Both the position numbers and the translations under genes were made by a program. From an uncultured Chloroflexota bacterium (GTDB taxonomy: Bacteria > Chloroflexota > Dehalococcoidia > UBA3495), in NCBI GenBank assembly GCA_913052545.1, contig CAJXEF010000014.1:1-21238 (forward strand): a stretch of 21,238 nucleotides of DNA, read 5' to 3'. Of this stretch, positions 1-7,491 are shown piece by piece (the stretch's first letter is position 1; each line of letters opens with the position of its first letter). Below the pieces are notes generated by a model, which saw only the letters and a list, made by a program, of their open reading frames with translations, was not told the DNA's origin and did not search any database.

Positions 1-416
1 ACCCGTCCGAATAAATGGTGATCTACCGACATTACGGGGCCCTGGGCACAAGCACCTAGGCAGGTGTTGTATCGAAGCGACACCTGCCCGTCAAGAGTGT
101 CCCCTTCAGAATCTAATTCAAGTTCTTGTTGAACGGCATCTATCACATGCACGGCGCCAAGCAAGTGACATGTTGGGCCCCAGCATATTTCAACGCTGTG
201 AGCACAAGGAGGGGTGAATCTAAAATTAGGATAAAACGAAGCAACAGCCCACACATCGTTGACCGTAGAATTATTGTAGCGTGCCACTTCCTCAACCGCT
301 TCTTTAGGTATATAACCTAGCTCATCTTCTATTGCCAAAAGAGAAGACAGTGTAGTTACAGTCGGTTGAGACTGGTTTTGGATGGCACCAATTATTCTTT
401 CTCTCAACCCATCCAT
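1..416 (-). CDS. nuoE: NuoE-like [2Fe-2S] NADH dehydrogenase 24 kDa subunit (3' end cut off)
   Basis: The frame is open on the minus strand from an ATG at 416 to the window edge, giving 138 residues; NuoE proteins are usually about 160, so only the C-terminus is missing. The N-terminal helical part (about 1-70) contains LAIEDELGYIPKEAVEEVA, typical of the family. It is followed by a thioredoxin-like ferredoxin domain with the four cluster cysteines C78 and C83 (C-x4-C, in ICWGPTCHLLGA) and C119 and C123 (C-x3-C, in NTCLGACAQGP). In the family this subunit binds a [2Fe-2S] cluster and works with a NuoF-type flavoprotein in NADH oxidation, in complex I, NAD-linked hydrogenases or formate dehydrogenases. 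The partner gene would lie beyond position 1, so the host complex cannot be decided here. A purine-rich GGGAAAGG lies about 12 nt before the ATG. The family call is firm; the nuoE versus hoxE/fdh subunit choice is open. Confidence 0.88.
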   Translation of the reverse strand, partial: MDGLRERIIGAIQNQSQPTVTTLSSLLAIEDELGYIPKEAVEEVARYNNSTVNDVWAVASFYPNFRFTPPCAHSVEICWGPTCHLLGAVHVIDAVQQELELDSEGDTLDGQVSLRYNTCLGACAQGPVMSVDHHLFGR

Positions 417-590
417 GTTTTGGCATACCTTTCCCAACTTAGGGCACCGAATTCATTACTCGGTTTTTATAGCTTTTCTACCATACTAACATACGAATAT
501 ATGACCTTCAATCATAGCAAAGGCAAAGTAATTCCAAGGATTTTCCTTGCATTACCATATACAACGTCATATCCGTTGAATCGCGACCTA

Positions 591-1244
591 TCACGCAACT
601 GCCGTATCGTCAGGCCCTGATAAGAACTTGCTCATCGCCGACTGAAATATTTCGTATGGGTGAGCCCCGGTAAACATCAAATTACCAACCAAGAAAGTAG
701 GGATACCCTTTATACCATACTCCAAGGCCTGTTGATATTGCGCCATTACAGTTTGGGAATAAGAGTGATTTTCTAGAGAATCTAATAACTCATCTGAATC
801 CAACAAAACCCTCTCAGCTATACTTTTTATTACCGTCAGATCTCCTAGATCCTCACCATCTTCCCAATAGGTTTTATATGCAGCATGGTGGAATTCGAGA
901 AACTTGCCCTGTTGTTGGGCGTATTCAGTCGCTTCTAAAATATAGTTAGTGTTTGGAGTGACCTTGGGTGGGCGCATTATCAAATTGGCCTCTCTTGCGC
1001 TGCTCCGCAAAGGCTCGCTTAATTCTCCAACTGTTTCTCCTGTTCTTGGCTGCCTAAGTAACCCTTCTTTCGGAGTATCCGGCCTCAACAAATACGCTCT
1101 GCCTTCTACCGTTATGTTGTGTTCTTGGCCCAATTTGTCGACTCGTTCCAGGCCGACGTAGCACCAGGGTCAAATATAATCGTACCAAACTACTACTTTT
1201 ACTGGATCGCAATTGGTAATCAGCCGATCGGAATCTTTATCCAT
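591..1244 (-). CDS. DsbA/FrnE-family thiol oxidoreductase, probable selenoprotein (UPWC active site)
   Basis: Translation from the ATG at 1244, which follows a GGGAG Shine-Dalgarno by 5 nt, gives VVVWYDYI, then TGA at 1172-1170, then PWCYVGLERVDKL and an uninterrupted frame to the TGA stop at 591. Reading the internal TGA as Sec gives 217 residues with U25-P26-W27-C28. This is exactly where FrnE/2-hydroxychromene-2-carboxylate isomerase-like DsbA proteins have C-P-W-C. The remainder fits the DsbA fold: LLRPDTP at about 57-63, an all-helical insert, and the cis-Pro loop KGIPTF with P182. In the family these are thiol-disulfide oxidoreductases acting through the CxxC pair; a Sec at the first position would be the attacking residue. 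There is no signal peptide, so it is probably cytoplasmic. A gene finder that stops at TGA would call only 591-1133 from a TTG and lose the active site. The alternative is a nonsense mutation. HAD hydrolase lies 110 nt upstream. Confidence 0.85.
1137..1157 (-). promoter_or_regulatory. Candidate bacterial SECIS hairpin downstream of the in-frame UGA
   Basis: On the minus strand, 13-33 nt after the in-frame UGA, GUCGGC (1157-1152) can pair with GAGUCGAC (1144-1137) as G-C, U-A, C-G, G-C, G-U and C-G. This leaves a 9-nt loop CUGGAACGA, or a smaller G-starting loop if C19 is bulged and U20 pairs with A27. Bacterial SECIS elements sit within the coding region just after the UGA and carry Gs in the apical loop, so position and shape fit. 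The pairing is seen by eye; its role is inferred. Confidence 0.5.
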
Positions 1245-1354
1245 TTGATCTCCCTCGGGATATATTTTTGTGTGGATAATAGGAGTGAATGCCAATATTA
1301 TTTGGAACTTAAACCAAGCGACAGCTGTCTACTATCGATCAGTAGAGGTACTCT

Positions 1355-2089
1355 TTAAGTGTTACCGTTTATAAGCAAGGAAGCAGGTGCATCATGCAAT
1401 AACGGCTCTAGTTCGTTAAGGTTATTTATTCTGACACAATCCGTTATATCCTTATGCCAACCACCCCTGTCTAACAAAACCGGGTGTATTCCAACTCTTT
1501 GGGCACCAACCACATCAGACCTTCGCTGGTCACCCACATGTACTGCTTCAGAAGCTTCGACATTAGCTTTAGATAAAGCAGCAAGGAAAACGGCTGGATC
1601 AGGCTTTTCCGCACCGACATCAACTGAGCTCACATAAAAATCCAAGAATTGATCCAGTCCTAAATTATGGCATAACGTTTGCATATCCCGTCTGAGATTT
1701 GACAAGACTCCAAGCTTATATCCATGTTCATGGAGTTTGGATATCACTGGGATGACATCATCATATGGAACAAAATCTTTTGGCACGGATATTGCTAATT
1801 GCCATATTTGGGCTGCCAAATCCAATGATACTGGGAGACCAGCTTCCTCTAAAATCATCTGCTCATAGTGGGAGAAGAAATCTAATCTTTCATCGTCAGA
1901 CCGGTCAGCCAAGGACTGTTTTTCATTTTCACGGTTAAAGAAGACGTCAGCTATTGCATAGCCTCTGTTTATTCCCTCTTCCGTAACATTCAAGCCTATT
2001 TCGCGACATGAAGCTTGCTGAATTTGGTCCAAGGGAGGCCAAAAACGAACTAAGGTATTATAGAAATCGAGGAATATAGCTTTGATCAT
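1355..2089 (-). CDS. HAD-superfamily hydrolase, haloacid dehalogenase-like (DxYNT motif)
   Basis: The 244-residue protein has all four HAD motifs: motif I D8-F-Y-N-T12, motif II S130 in GVLSNLR, motif III K162 in AEKPDP, and motif IV GDQRRSD with D187 and D192. Residues 15-105 form a helical type 1 (C1) cap between motifs I and II. Asp8 would be the nucleophile. Tyr replaces the second Asp of the phosphatase DxDxT motif; Tyr at this place is typical of L-2-haloacid dehalogenases, but also occurs in uncharacterised HAD proteins. Substrate is therefore unknown: an organohalide or a phosphate ester are both possible. The gene is divergent from rpiB across a 257-nt spacer. An inverted repeat GGTTGA/TCAACC at 2106-2128 lies just before the ATG and could be an operator or leader hairpin. 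The selenoprotein gene follows 110 nt downstream on the same strand. Confidence 0.85.
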   Translation of the reverse strand: MIKAIFLDFYNTLVRFWPPLDQIQQASCREIGLNVTEEGINRGYAIADVFFNRENEKQSLADRSDDERLDFFSHYEQMILEEAGLPVSLDLAAQIWQLAISVPKDFVPYDDVIPVISKLHEHGYKLGVLSNLRRDMQTLCHNLGLDQFLDFYVSSVDVGAEKPDPAVFLAALSKANVEASEAVHVGDQRRSDVVGAQRVGIHPVLLDRGGWHKDITDCVRINNLNELEPLLHDAPASLLINGNT

Positions 2090-2346
2090 TTCTTATGACA
2101 TTTTCGGTTGATTCGGTCATATTCAACCAGGGCGCCATTAGCCATACTTTTAGGCAGACCCTCGAGCGCTGGGATTTTAACATACTAGTTAGGAGATGTG
2201 AATCCTCCGTAGTCTCATAAAACCATTAAACGCACTACTATCTAAATGTACCCAACTGACAACCTGACCAAGTTAATCTGCCTTGATTCAGCTAATGATC
2301 GGGATTATCCTTACCGTAAACACGTAAACAGAAGGAGTAAATGGAG

Positions 2347-2808
2347 ATGCGCATCGCTGTCGGCGCGGACCATGCGGGTTATGCTTTAAAAGAGCTGCTA
2401 GTTTCTTGGCTTAAAGAATCAGGATATGAAATCGACGATCTAGGGGCAATCCAATTGGACCCCAGTGATGATTATCCGGATTTAGCATTACCGGTAGCCC
2501 AAGCAATAAGCTCGGGAGACGCCGATAGAGGCATAATAATTTGTGGAAGTGGCGTTGGAGCCAGCATGGTCGCAAACAAAGTACCTGGCGTAAGAGCCTG
2601 CCTTTGTCACGATACTTATTCCAGCCACCAAGGGGTAGAACATGACGATATGAATGTTCTCTGCCTCGGAGGAAGAATTATAGGTGAAGATTTGTCCAAG
2701 GAAATCGTTACATCTTTCCTCCGTGCAGCATTTATTCCAGACCCGCGATTCCAACGTAGGCTAGATAAGTTGTTATCGATCGAAAAAACATATTTACACC
2801 ACCACTAA
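2347..2808 (+). CDS. rpiB: Ribose-5-phosphate isomerase B (RpiB/LacAB family)
   Basis: RpiB interconverts ribose 5-phosphate and ribulose 5-phosphate in the pentose phosphate pathway. The 153-residue product carries the family signatures: D8-H9 in GADHAGYALK, DYPD at 42-45, catalytic C67 in CGSGVGASMVANKVPGVRA, H88-D89 in HDTYSS, and H99 in EHDDMNVLCLGGR. Length is normal for the family (about 150). The Shine-Dalgarno GAAGGAG at 2331-2337 lies 9 nt before the ATG at 2347 but only 3 nt before the ATG at 2341. The product from 2347 also begins MRIAVGADHAG as usual, so 2347 is chosen; 2341 would add Met-Glu. The C-terminal tail EKTYLHHH extends a little past the core fold. The gene is monocistronic, with a terminator at 2904-2930. 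Confidence 0.93.
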   Translation: MRIAVGADHAGYALKELLVSWLKESGYEIDDLGAIQLDPSDDYPDLALPVAQAISSGDADRGIIICGSGVGASMVANKVPGVRACLCHDTYSSHQGVEHDDMNVLCLGGRIIGEDLSKEIVTSFLRAAFIPDPRFQRRLDKLLSIEKTYLHHH

Positions 2809-2903
2809 TCAGCTTCAACAACGGGAGTTCGACGTTAGCCTAACCAGTTGTTATTATTTGGTTTTCTCCACGATTTTAGTGTTCAATCTGCCCAGTAATT
2901 AGG

Positions 2904-2930
2904 AAGGCGGGTCTTTGGATCCGTCCTTTT
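2904..2930 (+). terminator. Rho-independent terminator after rpiB
   Basis: AAGGCGGGTC (2904-2913) pairs with GATCCG-T-CCTT, with one bulged T and a TTTG loop; the stem runs directly into TTTT at 2927-2930. It lies about 95 nt after the rpiB stop and upstream of the hydrolase promoter. Confidence 0.65.
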
Positions 2931-2987
2931 ACAAAATCCATTTCACAAACTTGGGAGATGCCTAATATTTGTAAATCTTTACTTAAA

Positions 2988-3016
2988 TTGACATACCTAA
3001 ACCCAATGCGTACGAT
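2988..3016 (+). promoter_or_regulatory. Sigma-70-type promoter for the alpha/beta hydrolase gene
   Basis: A perfect -35 TTGACA (2988-2993) is separated by 17 nt from TACGAT (3011-3016), which matches 4 of 6 positions of TATAAT. The start codon lies about 75 nt beyond the expected transcription start. Confidence 0.6.
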
Positions 3017-3096
3017 ACTGGAATAGGCAAAAACGCTATAAAACCAGCCGAAGTTGTTGAACGACCGGAAATGAACGAATACTAGGAGGGGAGCAT

Positions 3097-3891
3097 ATGT
3101 TCGTCAAACGAGATCTCACCAATACTGTTCCAACTCGGGAAGGGAACATGTACTTCGTTAAAAAAGGGAGCGGATTCCCATTGGTAATGTTACATCCATT
3201 GGGTACATCTATATGGGCATGGCATACTGTAATTGATTCTTTAAGTGAAAAATACACTTGTTATGCATTTGATATGCTCGGCCATGGGGATTCGGATAAA
3301 CCGACCCGGCATTTCAATATGCCTGATTATGCCCAAGCTTTAGACGATGCCTGCCAAGTATTAAATATTCATAGAGGCCACTATGTTGGAAACTCTGTAG
3401 GAGCCTGTCTAGCTACTGAAATGGCGGCCAGTTTTCCAGAGAGATTGGACAAATTAGTTTTGGTTGGGTGCCCGGTTTGGGATCCGCGCTCAGCAGACCA
3501 ACGTATACAAGACTCAGCAAACGATTATAATGACGACGGAACCGCTAAACCGAGGACTTTACAGGAACTGAAAGAACGAACCACTTTTGCTGAACCTCGA
3601 CAGGAATGGCTGGAAGCTACCAACAATACGCGGGCTCAAGCGGGGATTTGGGTTCAAAATTTAAGTAATTCTCTCGCCCATTACGATATTATGACCCGGC
3701 TTCCCCTAATTAAATCAAGGGAAACCCTGGTACTTTACGGAGAACATGACAGATTACGGGAAGGAGAAGAACTTCTGCATAACAACATAGTCAACGCGAG
3801 CAAAACGATACTTCCAGGAGTAGCACACATACCCCAAATTGAGGATCCTGAGGCCTTCGTAGGCGCTTTACTCGAATTTTTGCAACCTTAA
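3097..3891 (+). CDS. Alpha/beta-hydrolase fold protein
   Basis: The 264-residue protein has the complete catalytic triad of the fold: nucleophile S100 in GNSVG (98-102), D218 in LYGEHDRL, and H244 in GVAHIPQIEDP. LHPLGTS at 32-38 is the HG-type oxyanion loop, and LGHGDSDKP at 61-69 is characteristic of the esterase/meta-cleavage-product hydrolase/haloperoxidase branch. A variable cap lies at about 126-200. There is no signal peptide, so it is cytoplasmic. The start at 3097 follows a strong AGGAGGGG by 5 nt. It is a single-gene unit: promoter at 2988-3016 and terminator at 3920-3942. The family covers ester, lactone and C-C bond hydrolases, and the sequence does not show the substrate. Confidence 0.88.
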   Translation: MFVKRDLTNTVPTREGNMYFVKKGSGFPLVMLHPLGTSIWAWHTVIDSLSEKYTCYAFDMLGHGDSDKPTRHFNMPDYAQALDDACQVLNIHRGHYVGNSVGACLATEMAASFPERLDKLVLVGCPVWDPRSADQRIQDSANDYNDDGTAKPRTLQELKERTTFAEPRQEWLEATNNTRAQAGIWVQNLSNSLAHYDIMTRLPLIKSRETLVLYGEHDRLREGEELLHNNIVNASKTILPGVAHIPQIEDPEAFVGALLEFLQP

Positions 3892-3919
3892 AAAACTCCC
3901 GTCGTTTTTAACAAGTTGT

Positions 3920-3943
3920 AAGGAGGCACATGGTGCCTCCTTT
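3920..3943 (+). terminator. Rho-independent terminator after the alpha/beta hydrolase
   Basis: AAGGAGGCAC (3920-3929) and GTGCCTCCTT (3933-3942) form a perfect 10-bp stem with a 3-nt loop (ATG), followed by a short T-rich stretch. It lies 28 nt after the stop codon. The stem is symmetric, so it could act weakly in the other direction. Confidence 0.75.
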
Positions 3944-4034
3944 ATTCATAAGCAACATTCGCTATATTGGTTAGATGAAAGACTTCCTGACCTGTCACAC
4001 CGGTAAAGTACAAATTCTACAAAGGGGTCTCAGA

Positions 4035-4952
4035 ATGACTAATGCCCAGAATCAGGTGCGCGTTATGGAAACATTTCGTTCCATATTTTATACCCCCATA
4101 TACGCATCTATATCCGGTGGTTTCTGGGAGACTGCTGGGATAGACGTAACATTTTCTACTACTCCGACTGAATATCCTCATCCGTTAAGTGCTATTAATC
4201 ACGGTGCCGCTGATATAGTCCAATCTGGAATCATGCGGAGTATCATTGCAGCCGATTGGGGAGCAGAGGCAGTTCCAATCCATTTTGCCAAAATCAATGC
4301 ACGGGATGGCTTTTTTGTCCTGTCTAGGCATCTATCCAAACAATTTGCCTGGGAGGATCTGAAGGGAAGCACATTAATACCAGTCGGGTTTTCCCCGATG
4401 CCCTGGGCTTCTTTACAATCAGCATTAAAAAAGCATCTAATCCAACCTACGGAACTTCGATTACTACAAGGGCTCTCTTTAACTGAGGCTATATCCGCTT
4501 TTACCGAAGGAGAAGCCGATTACATTCACTTGCCAGAACCATACGCCGGACAGCTTATTCACCAAGGCATAGGCCATCTCGTTATCTCCCTGGGGAAAGA
4601 AAACGGCCATATAGCGTATAGCTCTTTCGCTGCTGGAACCAAATTTATAGAACAGAAAGTCGATATACTAGACAGATTTATGTCGGGATACTCTAAGGCT
4701 CTAGAATGGTTGTCTAGCACAGGACCTGAAGAGATATCGGGGGCAGTCGCTCCTTTCTTCGATAAAATCCCAACATCTCAAATTGTAGACGCAATTACCC
4801 GTTACAAAAGCCAAGATACATGGTCCTCAACCCCCGATTTAAATGAACCGGAATATCAAGGTTTACAAGATATTCTCCTCAATGCAGGAATGGTGATTGA
4901 AAGACAACCATATCACAAGGTTGTGACCACCAGATTCTTTCAATCACCCTGA
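4035..4952 (+). CDS. NMT1/THI5-like substrate-binding-type protein without signal peptide
   Basis: The 305-residue product resembles the periplasmic-binding-fold NMT1/THI5/SsuA family: a PIYASISGGFWETAGIDVTFS start, a NHGAADIVQSG ligand-pocket segment, the KINARDGFFVLSR strand, EDLKGSTLIPVG, and EGEADYIHLPEPYAGQLI. In the family such proteins bind thiamine precursors, sulfonates or other small ligands for ABC import, or make HMP-P as in yeast THI5. The start at 4035 follows AAAGGGG by about 8 nt and gives MTNAQNQVRVMETFRSIF; an upstream in-frame ATG at 3975 overlaps no good Shine-Dalgarno. Neither start gives a signal peptide or lipobox, and no ABC permease or ATPase gene is nearby. It may be a cytoplasmic binding protein or enzyme. 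The cysteine-rich THI5 iron site is not visible, so HMP-P synthase activity is not supported. Confidence 0.72.
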   Translation: MTNAQNQVRVMETFRSIFYTPIYASISGGFWETAGIDVTFSTTPTEYPHPLSAINHGAADIVQSGIMRSIIAADWGAEAVPIHFAKINARDGFFVLSRHLSKQFAWEDLKGSTLIPVGFSPMPWASLQSALKKHLIQPTELRLLQGLSLTEAISAFTEGEADYIHLPEPYAGQLIHQGIGHLVISLGKENGHIAYSSFAAGTKFIEQKVDILDRFMSGYSKALEWLSSTGPEEISGAVAPFFDKIPTSQIVDAITRYKSQDTWSSTPDLNEPEYQGLQDILLNAGMVIERQPYHKVVTTRFFQSP

Positions 4953-5239
4953 AGAATATCTTCGAGTCCTATGTACTTACCATCAATCACAAAGATGCGG
5001 TATCTCTGGCTCAAGATCATTCTCGCATCATCTTCATATAGTATTTTGTTTCGCGATCAAATTTACACCTTTGGGCTTTGTATGGGACAGACACTTTAGA
5101 TCTAAATTATCTGCGGCTTTAACAAGTCCAAGTACTTGCTATTTCCATGTGGAAAATATTAGACCGATTATGTATTCGAGTGTGAACCAGTAATGTAGCT
5201 AACTGACCGGAAAGGATTTTGCGAATCCCTATATCAGGT

Positions 5240-6289
5240 TTAGCTACGAGACATGAGATCATTAACCAATTTGATCACACGTCCAGCGTTAGGAACGTAA
5301 TTATTTTCTAAAGCACGGCTGTAGGGAACAGGCGTGTGAGGAGCCGTAACTCGTGAAGGTGGAGCATCCAAATAGTCAAAAGCTTCTTCCGCAACCCTGG
5401 CACATATATCACCAGCCAAACTACAAATCGGAGTATCTTCGTCAACAACAACTATACGGTGAGTACGGCGAACAGAATCCAGGATATGATCGTAATCAAT
5501 GGGAGAAACACTAAGCAGATCTACTACCTCTGCATTAACACCGGATTTCGCTAATTCTTCAGCAGCTTCGGTACATATCCAAGTCATTTTAGAGATACCA
5601 ACTAGGGTTATATCTGTTCCCTGCCTTACGGTACGCGCTTTTCCAATTGGTAACACATAGGACTCCTCCGGTACAGGACCTCTTTCACCGTATAAACCTT
5701 TATGTTCAAAAAACACTACAGGGTCATCATCCCTGATGGCAGCTGCAAGTAAACCTTTAGCAGTATAGGCATCTGATGGTACTAATCCCTTTAAACCCGG
5801 GAAATGACTGAATATAGAATAATAAGATTCTGAATGTTGAGCAGCAGCACCAAACCCTGCCCCAATCCGAGTCATCATAGTAAAAGGCACTTTCACTTGC
5901 CCGCCGAACATGTAACGCATTTTGGCAGCATTGTTCACTAATTGATCCATGCATACGCCTATGAAATCAACAAACATCAACTCAGCCACCGCTCTTAAAC
6001 CGGTCGACGAAGCTCCTATAGCGGCTCCTATAAAAGCTGCCTCCGATAAAGGTGTATCTAACACCCGATCTCGACCAAATTCCTGTATCAGACCTACTGT
6101 AGTTCGAAATGGACCTCCCCAAGCATCAACCACTCCCTGTTCTTCTCGACCAGCTCCTCCGGCGATCTCCTCTCCCATTATTATCACTGAATCGTCCCGC
6201 GACATTTCTTGACGGAGACATTCATTAACGGCTTCTCTAAATTGGATTTCTCGTGTCGCTGTAGTTGTCATAGACGCGGTTGTGACCAT
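5240..6289 (-). CDS. 2-oxoacid dehydrogenase E1 component, beta subunit (pyruvate/acetoin type)
   Basis: The 349-residue protein is a full-length E1 beta: REAVNECLRQEM near the start, the GEEIAGGAG segment (about 40-47, where the Glu activates the thiamine diphosphate ring in the family), the LDTPLSEAAFIGAAIG motif, SYYSIFSHFPGLKGLVPSDAYTAKG, and the C-terminal transketolase domain with VSKMTW-like and VVVDED segments. It pairs with E1 alpha to decarboxylate pyruvate, acetoin or a branched 2-oxoacid and pass the acyl group to E2. The start at 6289 follows AAGGGGG by 5-6 nt; a second ATG at 6271 is possible. It lies 89 nt after E1 alpha on the same strand. No E2 or E3 gene is present, so substrate class (PdhB, AcoB or BkdB) is not settled. 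Confidence 0.9.
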   Translation of the reverse strand: MVTTASMTTTATREIQFREAVNECLRQEMSRDDSVIIMGEEIAGGAGREEQGVVDAWGGPFRTTVGLIQEFGRDRVLDTPLSEAAFIGAAIGASSTGLRAVAELMFVDFIGVCMDQLVNNAAKMRYMFGGQVKVPFTMMTRIGAGFGAAAQHSESYYSIFSHFPGLKGLVPSDAYTAKGLLAAAIRDDDPVVFFEHKGLYGERGPVPEESYVLPIGKARTVRQGTDITLVGISKMTWICTEAAEELAKSGVNAEVVDLLSVSPIDYDHILDSVRRTHRIVVVDEDTPICSLAGDICARVAEEAFDYLDAPPSRVTAPHTPVPYSRALENNYVPNAGRVIKLVNDLMSRS

Positions 6290-6378
6290 CAGAACCCCCT
6301 TACCAATGTCTCAAGATAGGAACTAAATAAATTGCCTTCCAAATGTACATGAAGGTAGTTTCAACAAATCTTTCAAGT

Positions 6379-7386
6379 TTATATCTCCATGTTAGCTCCG
6401 CGCTTCAATAGTTCTGTAGGATAGCTAACATACACATCGTCATAAATCTCAATAGGATCAGGCAATGGGCTTTCATCAGCAAATTTAACGGCTTCTTCGA
6501 TTAGCTCAGCAACCTCTTGGTCAATCTGATCCAACTCCTCAGAGGTGATTTCGCCCATCGGTAAAACTGTGGATCTAAAATGGAGGATCGGATCACGGGC
6601 TCTCCAATGGTCCTCTTCCTCTTTCGATCTATAAGTAAGCGGATCATCAAAAACCGTATGCCCATAATAACGATAAGTTTCACATTCTAGGAGAGTCGGA
6701 CCGTCCCCTTCTCTTGCACGGGCAACTGCCTCACCGGCAGCATCGTGTACAGCAAACACGTCCATTCCGTCAATATGGAACCCCGGCATATCATATCCCG
6801 CCGCCCTATCAGAAACGTGAGCAGTGGAGAGGGCATACTCAGACGGAGTAGACATCGCATATCCATTATTTTCACATACAAATACGACTGGCAGTTTCCA
6901 CACTGACGCCAAATTCATGGACTCATGTACTACTCCTTGACTAGCCGCACCATCTCCGAAGAAAGCTACCGCTACCCTGCCTGATTTTTTTACTTTCGAA
7001 GTGAGTGCAGCCCCAACAGCTAACGGTATACTAGCTCCCACAACCCCGTTAGTTCCCAACATTCCTTTACTCATATCAGCGATATGCATAGAGCCACCTT
7101 TGCCTTTATTGGGACCTGTAGCTCTACCAAAAAGCTCTGCCATCATTAATTTAGGATCCACACCTTTTGCTATACAATGGCCATGTCCTCTGTGAGTACT
7201 TCCCATATAATCGTCATTACTGAGTTGGGAACAAACACCAGTAGCAACAGCCTCTTGACCCGCAGAAGAATGAACGGACGCCGACATACCTCTCTGGCCA
7301 GTTTCGGGTATACCACGCTCTTCAAAATTTCGAATAGTGGTCATTATCCTATACAGATCTAACATGCCATTGTAGTCTAAAGCCAT
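6379..7386 (-). CDS. 2-oxoacid dehydrogenase E1 component, alpha subunit (pyruvate/acetoin type)
   Basis: The 335-residue product has the E1 alpha hallmarks: STHRGHGHCIAKG at 63-75, GKGGSMHIAD at 95-104, and the thiamine-diphosphate/Mg motif from G144-D145-G146 (GDGAASQG) to N174 (ENNGYAMST), with the ETYRYYGHTVFDDP phosphorylation-loop region later. It forms the heterotetrameric E1 with the downstream beta subunit. The ATG at 7386 (MALDYNGMLDLYR) is chosen because GGAGGG lies 4-5 nt before it; the in-frame ATG at 7398 overlaps that Shine-Dalgarno and would add only MEGI. A TTGACA promoter at 7430-7457 serves the pair. The lack of E2/E3 leaves the exact 2-oxoacid unknown; acetoin dehydrogenase and pyruvate dehydrogenase alpha chains both look like this. 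Confidence 0.9.
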   Translation of the reverse strand: MALDYNGMLDLYRIMTTIRNFEERGIPETGQRGMSASVHSSAGQEAVATGVCSQLSNDDYMGSTHRGHGHCIAKGVDPKLMMAELFGRATGPNKGKGGSMHIADMSKGMLGTNGVVGASIPLAVGAALTSKVKKSGRVAVAFFGDGAASQGVVHESMNLASVWKLPVVFVCENNGYAMSTPSEYALSTAHVSDRAAGYDMPGFHIDGMDVFAVHDAAGEAVARAREGDGPTLLECETYRYYGHTVFDDPLTYRSKEEEDHWRARDPILHFRSTVLPMGEITSEELDQIDQEVAELIEEAVKFADESPLPDPIEIYDDVYVSYPTELLKRGANMEI

Positions 7387-7429
7387 AATACCCTCCATAC
7401 GGATAATAGAACTAACCCGAATTTTCCCA

Positions 7430-7457
7430 ATGGTAGCACGGCCAATCTTGATGTCAA
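7430..7457 (-). promoter_or_regulatory. Sigma-70-type promoter for the E1 alpha/E1 beta genes
   Basis: On the minus strand a perfect TTGACA (7457-7452) is followed after 16 nt by TACCAT (7435-7430), matching 4 of 6 of TATAAT. The leader to the ATG at 7386 would be about 37 nt. It separates this pair from the gatB-secG run upstream. Confidence 0.6.
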
Positions 7458-7491
7458 TAGAAGCAATTAGGGAGGATCACCAAACGAATCA

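Noticed and set aside
949..1161. Plus-strand frame of 70 codons opposite the selenoprotein gene
   Set aside because: It is antisense to a conserved DsbA-like protein, has no family resemblance and no Shine-Dalgarno.
591..1244. Genome-wide reassignment of UGA as a sense codon
   Set aside because: The same gene ends at a TGA, and the NMT1-like gene and both CoA-transferase genes also stop at TGA in the expected place, so UGA is a normal stop here and recoding would be local.
5213..5235. GGATT/AATCC hairpin as a terminator between the convergent NMT1-like and E1 beta genes
   Set aside because: The stem is only 5 bp with a 5-nt loop and no T run on either strand.
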